DNA from: JAWLGW01 sp964569055
Lineage (GTDB): Bacteria; Planctomycetota; J058
Direction: 5' to 3'
Length of the DNA: 10,121 nucleotides
Assembly: GCA_964569055.1 (NCBI GenBank)
Contig: CAZMSZ010000284.1
Span: forward strand, 1-10,121
In this document: in pieces, positions 1-5,579 of the stretch
Numbering within the stretch: position 1 is the stretch's first letter
Layout: each line of letters opens with the position of its first letter
Translations under genes and position numbers: made by a program
Notes under the pieces: generated by a model
Seen by the model: only the letters and a program-made list of their open reading frames with translations
What the model was told of the DNA's origin: nothing
The model's database searches: none

Positions 1-7
1 GGAGGAG
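1..7 (+). promoter_or_regulatory. Shine-Dalgarno site of the CBS-domain gene
   Basis: GGAGGAG lies five bases before the ATG at 13. It is a near-perfect ribosome binding site at normal spacing, which fixes the start. The promoter lies to the left of the window. Confidence 0.8.
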
Positions 8-12
8 ATCGC

Positions 13-426
13 ATGAAGGCGCGCGAGATCATGACTCAGGACATCAAGTGCATCGAGGCGAACCGCCCGGTGGTGGAGGCCGCTCGCCAGATGCGCGACT
101 ACGACGTCGGCTCGTTGCCGGTGCTCGACGGGACGCGGTTCGTCGGCGTGGTGACCGACCGCGACATCTGCTGTCGCGTGGTGGCGGACGGCCTGGACCC
201 CAACAGCACCGAGGTGCGGAAGGCCATGACCTCCTCGCCGATCTGCGTCAAGCCCGACACGGACATCGACGAGGTCGCCGAGGTGATGCGGGACAACCAG
301 ATCCGCCGGATCCCGGTGGTCGCCGAGGACGACGAGCTGGTGGGCTACATCGCGCTGCGGGACCTCGCGATTCACGGCGCGTCGAAGGAGCAGTCGCACG
401 AGGTGATCGAGGGGGTCAGCGCCTGA
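13..426 (+). CDS. Two-CBS-domain protein
   Basis: Small soluble protein of 137 residues made almost entirely of a CBS-domain pair (Bateman module): CBS1 about residues 7-56 and CBS2 about 72-122. Both copies show the family pattern: an opening MT-S/T-P-like strand (IMTQD, AMTSSP), a central SLPVLD or RIPVVAEDD strand, and a closing G-V-V-T-D-R-D or G-Y-I-A-L-R-D loop. In known CBS pairs these Asp-containing loops bind the ribose of adenine nucleotides. Stand-alone proteins of this size usually act as nucleotide-sensing regulators, but the ligand and partner cannot be read from sequence. The start is well supported by GGAGGAG. There is no signal peptide or membrane segment, so it is cytoplasmic. 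It converges on the YhbY gene, and nothing nearby suggests a shared pathway. Confidence 0.9.
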   Translation: MKAREIMTQDIKCIEANRPVVEAARQMRDYDVGSLPVLDGTRFVGVVTDRDICCRVVADGLDPNSTEVRKAMTSSPICVKPDTDIDEVAEVMRDNQIRRIPVVAEDDELVGYIALRDLAIHGASKEQSHEVIEGVSA

Positions 427-439
427 GGGTCGGCCCCCG

Positions 440-465
440 GCGCCGCGGGCTCGCGTCCGCGGCGC
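440..465. terminator. Hairpin between convergent genes, probable bidirectional terminator
   Basis: GCGCCGCGG (440-448) and CCGCGGCGC (457-465) are perfect inverted repeats. One G-T and one C-G pair extend the stem to 11 pairs around a four-base loop. The loop is TCGC on the + strand and GCGA, a GNRA tetraloop, on the - strand. It fills the 39-bp gap between two convergent stops. No T-tract follows on either side, so termination is inferred from position and stem strength. Confidence 0.6.
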
Positions 466-774
466 TCAATCCGGCGGGAGCTGCAGCTTGGGCTCGCTCG
501 CCGGGCGGTAGAACACCGCGGTCCGGCCCACGTTGCTGACGAGGGCCGCGCCCACGCCCGCCCCGACCTGCTCGAGGTCGAGCGCGAGGTGCCGAGGCAG
601 GCGTACCTTGACCAGCTCGTCCGCCGCGAGCGCGTCCGACAGCTGCCGCAAGAACCCCTCGCTCGCCCCCTGCTTCCCGAGCGCCACGCGGGCTTCCAGC
701 ACGTGACCGCGCGAACGGAGGAACGAGCGCTGCTTCTGCGAGAGGTCGGGCGGGGTGCGCACGCGGCCATCCAT
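466..774 (-). CDS. yhbY: YhbY/CRM-domain RNA-binding protein
   Basis: Protein of 102 residues matching the CRS1-YhbY (CRM) domain along nearly its whole length. It has the SQKQRSFLRSRGH opening helix (12-24), ALGKQGASEGFL with the family GxxG RNA-contact loop (31-42), the ELVKVRL strand (53-59), and the ending VGRTAVFYRP...LP (82-100) expected of bacterial YhbY. In other bacteria YhbY associates with pre-50S ribosomal particles, so a role in large-subunit assembly is the family expectation. ATG at 774 gives about ten residues before the domain. No clear ribosome binding site precedes it, so the start is somewhat uncertain. It is divergent from the pseudokinase gene across 72 bp and appears to be monocistronic. 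Confidence 0.88.
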   Translation of the reverse strand: MDGRVRTPPDLSQKQRSFLRSRGHVLEARVALGKQGASEGFLRQLSDALAADELVKVRLPRHLALDLEQVGAGVGAALVSNVGRTAVFYRPASEPKLQLPPD

Positions 775-811
775 ACCACGCGCCGAGCGCGCCGCGGCCC
801 TCGAGCGCGAC

Positions 812-840
812 TTGCCCCTCGGCCGCCGAGCGGCTATCCC
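812..840 (+). promoter_or_regulatory. Candidate sigma-70-type promoter of the pseudokinase gene
   Basis: TTGCCC (812-817) and TATCCC (835-840) are separated by 17 bp. An inverted repeat CTCGG-CCG-CCGAG (818-830) sits in the spacer. The -10 box ends six bases before the ATG at 847, so initiation at the normal distance would give a leaderless or nearly leaderless message. Both boxes match the consensus only partly. Confidence 0.3.
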
Positions 841-846
841 GGAGCC

Positions 847-2007
847 ATGGGGTTCGACCCAGCCACGCCGCCGACGCCGGACACGGCCGCGCGCCGCGCC
901 GACGACCTCGACACCGCCCGACTGGGAGAGTCCTGCCCAGCCGTCCAGGCCGCGCTCTCCGGCCCCGGGGCGAGCACGGTCGGGTTCGACGCCGTGCTGG
1001 CGTTGCCCGGCCAGCAACAGACCGGCGCCGGCCCAGCGGGGCCGATCGAGGGGACGCTCCCGTTTCGCGCCACCCTGCCGCTCCCGCTCGTAGGCGGCGA
1101 GGGGACGCAGGGAGAGGCGGCGCTGGGCTCGGTCCTCCCGGGCGGGTTCACCCTCGTCCGCGCGCTGGGCGACGACGGCGCCTGCGCCCGGTTCACGGCG
1201 GAGCACGCGCTCCATGGCCCGTGCCTCGTGCGGATCGTCCTGCCGGCGGCGGAGCGGGCGCTCGGGAAGCCGCTCCTGCTGGAAGCCCGGGTGCTCAGCC
1301 TGCTCCCCGCCACACCGGGCCTGCAGCGCGTGCTCGCGCTGGGCACGTCCCCGCGGGCCTGGGTGGCGCTGGCCCCGCTGGTGGGCCCGCCGCTGGGCGA
1401 GGCCTGGCAGGAGCAGCGCCCCAGCCCGCGGGACACGGCGCGCCGGTTCGCCGACCTGGCCGACGCCCTGGAGGCCGCGCACGCGCGGCGCGCCTACCAC
1501 GGGGACATCCTGCCGGGCGACGTCGTGGTGGAGGAGCCGTCGGGGCGGCTGACGCTGAGCGGCTTCACGCGCCGCGCCCGAATCACCCCGCTCGGCGCGC
1601 GCGCCGCGTTCCTGGGCGGCCCGGTGCTGGGCGCGCCGAACGCGGTCGCCCCCGAGCGCTTCGAGGACGACCGCCCCACCGCGGCGGGCGACCTGTACGC
1701 CCTCGGCTGCGTCCTGTTCGAGGCCGTGACCGGCGCCCCGCCGTTCCCCGGCGCCGACCCGCACACCGTGAAGCTGGCGGTGCTCGCAGGCGCTCCGAGC
1801 TCGGCGCCCGCGCCCGAGCGCGACGCGGCCGCGCTGCTCGCGGTCGCGACCCGCTGCCTGGCCACCGATCCCGCGGCGCGCTACGCCACGGCCGCCGAGC
1901 TCGCGGCCGCGCTCCGGCGGGTGGCCGATCCGCCGCGCCGCTGGGCGCTGGTGCTGCTCGCGCTGGCGCTCGCGCTGGCGGCGGCGGCCGTCGGGCTCGC
2001 CGGCTGA
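847..2007 (+). CDS. Tail-anchored Ser/Thr protein kinase-like protein, probable pseudokinase
   Basis: Protein of 386 residues. Residues 1-98 are a low-complexity Ala/Pro-rich region. A Hanks-type kinase fold runs from about 99 to 360, and 366-385 is one hydrophobic segment ending the protein. Fold landmarks are kept: the alpha-C Glu in LLLEARVLSLL (E146), APE (268-270), and DLYALGCVLFEAVTG (282-296). Active-site positions are not. The glycine loop reads LGDDGACA (107-114), the VAIK-like strand is CLVRIVL with no Lys (126-132), HRDxKxxN has become HGDILPGD (218-225), and DFG has become SGF (238-240). Without the ATP-anchoring Lys and metal-binding Asp/Asn, normal phosphotransfer is unlikely, so a scaffold or regulatory role is inferred. 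The ATG has only GGAG two bases upstream, so the start is plausible but could be leaderless. The substrate or partner is unknown. It is convergent with the amidase-like gene. Confidence 0.8.
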   Translation: MGFDPATPPTPDTAARRADDLDTARLGESCPAVQAALSGPGASTVGFDAVLALPGQQQTGAGPAGPIEGTLPFRATLPLPLVGGEGTQGEAALGSVLPGGFTLVRALGDDGACARFTAEHALHGPCLVRIVLPAAERALGKPLLLEARVLSLLPATPGLQRVLALGTSPRAWVALAPLVGPPLGEAWQEQRPSPRDTARRFADLADALEAAHARRAYHGDILPGDVVVEEPSGRLTLSGFTRRARITPLGARAAFLGGPVLGAPNAVAPERFEDDRPTAAGDLYALGCVLFEAVTGAPPFPGADPHTVKLAVLAGAPSSAPAPERDAAALLAVATRCLATDPAARYATAAELAAALRRVADPPRRWALVLLALALALAAAAVGLAG

Positions 2008-2030
2008 GGCCGTCCGTCGACGCGCCCGCG

Positions 2031-3860
2031 CTACTCGTAGCTCTGGAGCATGGTCGTCGAGCGCTCGACCTTGGGGTTCGACTGGTGCGGGAACACGTGG
2101 TCGTCGCTCGAGCCGTTGGTGACGGGGTGCGCGAACGGCGGGTCGTGGTGGATCGGCTCGCGGGTCACGCGCCGCGGGTGGATGCCGTAGCGGACGGCGC
2201 CCTTGACCAGACCGAGCGCGCCGAGCCCCGGCATATCCATGAGCTGCGCCGAGACCTCGTCGTAGAACGTCTGCATGTCGATCCCGTACGGGTCGCCGTG
2301 CATGTCCGAGGGCCGCCGGGCGATCTTGCCCATCACGGTGTGCGTCGCCGCGGCGTCGAGCCGCGCCTTGCTGAGCGGGCTCGTGTTCGCTTTGACCTCG
2401 GGGTAGATCACGTCGCGGGCGCAGTTGCGGTCCATCTCCATGTGCGCGGTCACCGTCAGCAGGTGCCCGGCGCGCGCCGAAGCGAGGACGTAGAGCTGGG
2501 CGTAGGCCTGCATCCAGGCCTTGGTCCAGTGGAACACGATCCACCACCGCCCGGTCCCCTTCAGCTCGTGCTCCTCGAGCTGTCGCTTGCGCGGCTTCTT
2601 GTAGCCGACGCAGGCCAGCTCCAGCTCGTCGAACAGCTTCTGCTGGCTCCGGCGGAGCGTGACCCGCATCTCGAACCCGGCCGCCTCCACGGCCGCCCGG
2701 TCGTAGCCGTGCTCGCGGATGTAGTCGAGCAGGTCCTCGCCCGAGCGGCTCTTGCGCTTGATGAACGCCACGACGGGCACGTTCTCGATCCCGATGATGA
2801 ACGGGTTGATCGTCACCCCGTGGCTCGTCGACCACTGGTAGACCGTGCCGCCGCCCCAGCGGCGAAAGTCGCGTCCCGCGCCGTAGTAGCCGCCCCAGTT
2901 CATCCAGCCGTGGACCGAGCCCCCCGTCTTGCGGGCCCGCTTGGGGTCGCCGGCGGTGCTCGGCGGGGTGCCCGAGGCGCCGATGTCGTGGATCACCCAG
3001 TAGGCCTTGGCGATGTCGCTGTCATAGAAGTCGGGCCCGTTGAGCGGGTCCGAGTCGATCGGCGTGGCCGCCTCCTTGAAGGTCTCGACGTCCTTCAGCC
3101 GCTCGACGATCCAGGCGCGGCGCGCGCTCGGGTCGGCGAGGAAGCGGCTGAAGCTCAAGCCATCGAGGTCGACGACGTCGTCGGGGCCGCGCACCCCCAG
3201 CCCCTTGACGTGCTCGAGCCGAGCCAGCAGCAAGTCGTCCAAGGAGCCGGCCTCGCTCGGCGCGACCGCCGGCTTGCGGAGCGGGTCGTCGAATCGACCC
3301 GGGAGCTGACGCATGCGATGGACCCAGTCGCGCACGGGGACCCGGAGCGCGTGCTCGAACGTGAGGTGCTCGTCCTTGCCGTCGGCGTGCTCGACCGTCC
3401 AGCCGATCTCGTATGTGGTGTTCCACCTGGCGCTCACCTCGTCGTGAGCGGTGGGGACCATGAGGTAGAACCGTCGCCCGCCGAGGTAGAGGACGAAGTC
3501 GGCGGTCTTGCGCCGATCGTTGTCGCCGCCGCCCGAGGCCTGGAACTGCCACTTCAGGCTCCCGCCGCCGTCACCTTTGTACCAGTCGGCCTTCCTCAGC
3601 TTGAACGGCGCCGTCTGGCTGCCCCGCTCGCTGCGGCCGGCGATGTCGACCTGGAACTTGGCGATCGGCTCGCGGACGGTGGCCGTGTCGACCTCGTACA
3701 GCGTCAGGATCGCGTCCTTGACCGGCTTGGCGTCGGTCGGCTCCTCGCCCCCCGCCCAGCCGTAGACCATCAGGGTGACGGTCGTGAGGCCGTGCTGCTT
3801 GTCGGCCGACGCCCTGGTGTCACGTCCGTCCCAGGCGATCAATGCGGTCTGCGGGCTCAT
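2031..3860 (-). CDS. Putative Amidase_2-type peptidoglycan amidase with unknown N-terminal domain
   Basis: Protein of 609 residues with no signal peptide or membrane helix. Residues 1-180 form an unrecognised, probably beta-rich domain, and about 180-280 looks helical. The C-terminal half fits zinc-dependent N-acetylmuramoyl-L-alanine amidases: WVIHDIGASG (288-297, first zinc His H291), VYQWSTSHG (340-348), INPFIIGIENV (351-361, catalytic-type Glu E359), TAHMEMD (471-477, H473) and HGDPYGIDMQTFY (521-533, D523). About 50 residues separate H473 from D523, against about ten in AmpD, so the match is divergent. If active, it would cut the amide bond between MurNAc and the stem peptide. Its ATG overlaps the stop of the upstream gene (ATGA), with AGGAG five bases before it, so coupling is likely. 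Lack of a Sec signal suggests another export route or an internal role. A catalytically inactive relative is possible. Confidence 0.6.
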   Translation of the reverse strand: MSPQTALIAWDGRDTRASADKQHGLTTVTLMVYGWAGGEEPTDAKPVKDAILTLYEVDTATVREPIAKFQVDIAGRSERGSQTAPFKLRKADWYKGDGGGSLKWQFQASGGGDNDRRKTADFVLYLGGRRFYLMVPTAHDEVSARWNTTYEIGWTVEHADGKDEHLTFEHALRVPVRDWVHRMRQLPGRFDDPLRKPAVAPSEAGSLDDLLLARLEHVKGLGVRGPDDVVDLDGLSFSRFLADPSARRAWIVERLKDVETFKEAATPIDSDPLNGPDFYDSDIAKAYWVIHDIGASGTPPSTAGDPKRARKTGGSVHGWMNWGGYYGAGRDFRRWGGGTVYQWSTSHGVTINPFIIGIENVPVVAFIKRKSRSGEDLLDYIREHGYDRAAVEAAGFEMRVTLRRSQQKLFDELELACVGYKKPRKRQLEEHELKGTGRWWIVFHWTKAWMQAYAQLYVLASARAGHLLTVTAHMEMDRNCARDVIYPEVKANTSPLSKARLDAAATHTVMGKIARRPSDMHGDPYGIDMQTFYDEVSAQLMDMPGLGALGLVKGAVRYGIHPRRVTREPIHHDPPFAHPVTNGSSDDHVFPHQSNPKVERSTTMLQSYE

Positions 3861-5389
3861 TCCAGCTCCTCGCCGGGCTCGTCGTCGTCCTCGTCGTCGT
3901 CCTCGCCGCCGGACAGGTCGTCGTGGTCCGACATGCTGTCGGGGTCGAACTCCGCGCCCTCGGGGTCGTCTGGGGGCGGTGGCTCGTCCGGCTCCGCCGG
4001 GAACCACGCCGGCAGCGCCTCGCCGTCGGGCTCCTCGGGCTCGGCCTGCGTCGCCCACCACAGCGCGTCCTCGTCCGCCGCGCGCCGGGCGAGCTCGGCG
4101 GGGTCCGCCTCGGCCCAGGGGAGGCAGACCTCGACGACCATGGCCTGGTGGGGGGTCGTCGGGACCAGCACCTCGCGGTCGGCGAACGCGACCGCGACGT
4201 AGCCCGCCGGCTGCTCGGGGACGCAGGCGTACCCCTCGGCGTCGGTCCGGCCGTCGGCCCCGCCGACGGTGAACGCGAGGTCCGGCTGCGGGATCCGCCC
4301 GCTCCGGTCGAGGAACCGGGCGGAGAGGAGGAGCTCGTCGTCGGCCTCGTCCTCGCCCCCGTGCTCGTCGTCGTGATCGCACATGGTCTCGGGGTCGAAC
4401 TCGACCCCGTCGGGGTCGTCGTCGCTCGCCTCGTCCTCGGGGTCCCCGGGGAACCACGCGGGCAGCGGCTCGGGCTCGCGCGGCTCGAGCTCGCGCTGCG
4501 TCGTCCACCACAGCGCGTCCTCGTCGGCGGCCCGCCGGTCGAGCTCGTCGCGGTCGACCTCCACCCAGGGGAGGCACACCTCGACCACCAGCTCGTCGGT
4601 GTGGACCGAGGGCACGTGGACCTCGTGCTCGCCGAGCTGCACGAGCACGTAGCCCGGCGACACGCCCTCGAGCCGCGCCAGGCCCTGCTCGTCGCTCTGC
4701 CCGCTGCTGCCCTCGACGACGAAGGGGACGTTCGCCTGCGGGACCCGCCCGCTGCGGTCGAGCAGCCGCGCCGAGAGGAGCTGGGCAGACGGGAGCCGGA
4801 GGGGCAGCTTGACCGCCGGCTTCTTGAGCGCGCGCACCGCGATCGCGGGGGCGTGGCCGTTCTCGGCGTCCGCCTCGGACACGTCGAGCACGTGCAGGCC
4901 GGCGAAGCGGAGGTCCTCACTCGGCTCGGGCCCGGCGACGCACACCACCGGCACGTCGACCTCGCCCGCCGGCCCGGGCGCGGGCTCACCCTCGAACGGG
5001 AGCTCGACCTCCCCGACCTCCGCCTGGGCGTACTCGACGTCGACCCGAACCGCGAGGTCCTTTCCCTTGCGCGGGAACAGCCGGACGTAGGTGGTGCACC
5101 GGGTGGGCGGGAGGTGCCCCTGCTGGGCGAGCGCGCGCGCCTCGGCCTTGCGGAGCACGTAGGCGGCGTCCGCCGGCTCGAGCGCGGGAGGCGCGTCGCG
5201 CGGCTCGTCCTGCGGACGGCTCTCGCGCTCGACCCCGCGGAGCACCTCGAAGCCCCGCCGGCTGAGGACGAACTGGCGCGTCTGGTCGGCGACCATCGTC
5301 CAGGACGCCTTGAGCGCGCCGCACGCGGGGCAGGCGGCGACGTCGTCCGCGAGGTCGATGTCGTCGCACGAACCGCAGCGCCAGCTCAC
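3857..5389 (-). CDS. Zinc-ribbon protein with tandem 150-residue repeats and acidic tail
   Basis: Protein of 510 residues from a GTG start. Residues 1-25 form a zinc ribbon with C5, C8, C20 and C23 (WRCGSC, then CPACG). It is followed by WTMVADQTRQFVLSRRGFEVLRG (29-51 region) and a mixed alpha/beta part to about 200. Two tandem units follow (203-352 and 353-502). Each starts LLSAR-x-LDRSGR, looks like a beta-sandwich of the carboxypeptidase-regulatory/Ig-like sort, contains VVEVCLPW and RRAADEDALWW, then LPAWFP, and ends in an acidic FDPxxMxDHDD stretch. The last 20 residues are nearly all acidic. There is no signal peptide. The function is not recognised. A zinc ribbon plus repeated beta modules, encoded just ahead of an amidase-like protein, suggests a binding or carrier partner; a secretion-system accessory role is inference. 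A TTG at 5473 would add 28 residues, but its purine-rich stretch abuts the start codon, and the ribbon fits the GTG. Confidence 0.75.
   Translation of the reverse strand: MSWRCGSCDDIDLADDVAACPACGALKASWTMVADQTRQFVLSRRGFEVLRGVERESRPQDEPRDAPPALEPADAAYVLRKAEARALAQQGHLPPTRCTTYVRLFPRKGKDLAVRVDVEYAQAEVGEVELPFEGEPAPGPAGEVDVPVVCVAGPEPSEDLRFAGLHVLDVSEADAENGHAPAIAVRALKKPAVKLPLRLPSAQLLSARLLDRSGRVPQANVPFVVEGSSGQSDEQGLARLEGVSPGYVLVQLGEHEVHVPSVHTDELVVEVCLPWVEVDRDELDRRAADEDALWWTTQRELEPREPEPLPAWFPGDPEDEASDDDPDGVEFDPETMCDHDDEHGGEDEADDELLLSARFLDRSGRIPQPDLAFTVGGADGRTDAEGYACVPEQPAGYVAVAFADREVLVPTTPHQAMVVEVCLPWAEADPAELARRAADEDALWWATQAEPEEPDGEALPAWFPAEPDEPPPPDDPEGAEFDPDSMSDHDDLSGGEDDDEDDDEPGEELE
3884..4333 (-). repeat. 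Tandem gene-internal repeat, unit 2 of 2
   Basis: Encodes residues 353-502 of the zinc-ribbon protein. It repeats unit 1 at exactly 450 bp with no net insertion or deletion. Long DNA stretches are shared, such as ccaccacagcgcgtcctcgt at about 4057-4076 and again 450 bp further on. Confidence 0.88.
4334..4783 (-). repeat. Tandem gene-internal repeat, unit 1 of 2
   Basis: Encodes residues 203-352 of the zinc-ribbon protein. Anchors align with unit 2 at a constant 150-residue offset: LDRSGR (210/360), VCLPW (271/421), RRAADEDALWW (285/435), LPAWFP (309/459), FDP (331/481), GGED (344/494). The constant offset indicates an in-frame duplication of one module. Confidence 0.88.
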
Positions 5390-5412
5390 GCGCCGCCACC
5401 GCGTCGAGTCAT
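5386..5412 (-). CDS. Candidate 8-residue leader ORF upstream of the zinc-ribbon gene
   Basis: Encodes MTRRGGGA. The ATG has GGAGGG three bases before it, far better than anything in front of the GTG of the next gene. Its TGA overlaps that GTG as GTGA, the same junction type used in the neighbouring chemosensory operon. The likely role is to load ribosomes that then reinitiate at the GTG. The alternative is that the annotated start is wrong or that a frameshift separates the ATG from the main frame. No homology can be argued for so short a peptide. Confidence 0.4.
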   Translation of the reverse strand: MTRRGGGA

Positions 5413-5423
5413 GGTCCCTCCAG

Positions 5424-5437
5424 GCGCCGGCCGGCGC
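5424..5437. repeat. 14-bp palindrome in the leader of the zinc-ribbon operon
   Basis: GCGCCGGCCGGCGC is a perfect palindrome just upstream of the GGAGGG ribosome binding site. In RNA it could fold as a five-pair stem with a GGCC loop next to the site. In DNA it could be an operator at the predicted transcript start. In DNA this GC-rich, a palindrome of this length can arise by chance. Confidence 0.4.
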
Positions 5438-5444
5438 TGCATCC

Positions 5445-5473
5445 GAGGTACCGCCCTCGCACCCCCGGTGCAA
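5445..5473 (-). promoter_or_regulatory. Candidate sigma-70-type promoter of the zinc-ribbon/amidase operon
   Basis: On the minus strand TTGCAC (5473-5468) and TACCTC (5450-5445) are 17 bp apart. A start near 5438 would leave about 26 bases before the leader ATG at 5412. The -35 box is fair and the -10 box weak. Confidence 0.28.
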
Positions 5474-5522
5474 CTCCCTGCCAGACGCCGCGCGTCTCGC
5501 CCCGGGTCCGGGCGGCCGAGGG

Positions 5523-5534
5523 CAAGCCGGCTTG
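5523..5534. repeat. 12-bp perfect palindrome, possible operator
   Basis: CAAGCCGGCTTG lies in the 167-bp gap between the chemosensory operon and the zinc-ribbon operon, about 90 bp upstream of the candidate promoter of the latter. Its A/T-containing arms make it a little less likely to be chance than the all-GC palindromes nearby. The binding protein is unknown. Confidence 0.3.
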
Positions 5535-5579
5535 ACATGCGTCGGCTCGACCCGACACCCGCCGCGCCGGCGCCTACGG

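Noticed and set aside
2001..2012. CGGC-TGAG-GCCG hairpin at the end of the pseudokinase gene as a terminator
   Set aside because: It has only four pairs, includes the stop codon, and has no T-tract.
775..2835. Long upstream extension of the YhbY frame on the minus strand
   Set aside because: The YhbY domain starts within ten residues of the ATG at 774. The extension is antisense to the pseudokinase and has no domain.
1221..4202. Open plus-strand frame of 993 codons spanning the pseudokinase and amidase genes
   Set aside because: It is rich in Arg, Ala, Gly and Pro with no domain. It overlaps two genes with clear family motifs and is typical of antisense or out-of-frame reading in GC-rich DNA.
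3884..4783. The two repeats as an insertion sequence or CRISPR-like array
   Set aside because: The repeats are in frame within one gene, have no terminal inverted repeats or spacers, and encode matching protein modules.
5390..5473. 28-residue N-terminal extension of the zinc-ribbon protein from a TTG
   Set aside because: The purine-rich stretch abuts the TTG without spacing. The extension has no domain, and the zinc ribbon begins directly at the GTG.
5469..5483. Minus-strand TGGCAGGGAGTTGCA resembling a sigma-54 promoter (-24 GG, -12 GC)
   Set aside because: Only nine bases separate GG from GC, whereas sigma-54 promoters need ten with little tolerance.
5532..5537. Plus-strand TTGACA, a perfect -35 box
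   Set aside because: No convincing -10 box follows at 16-18 bp, and the only genes to the right run on the other strand.
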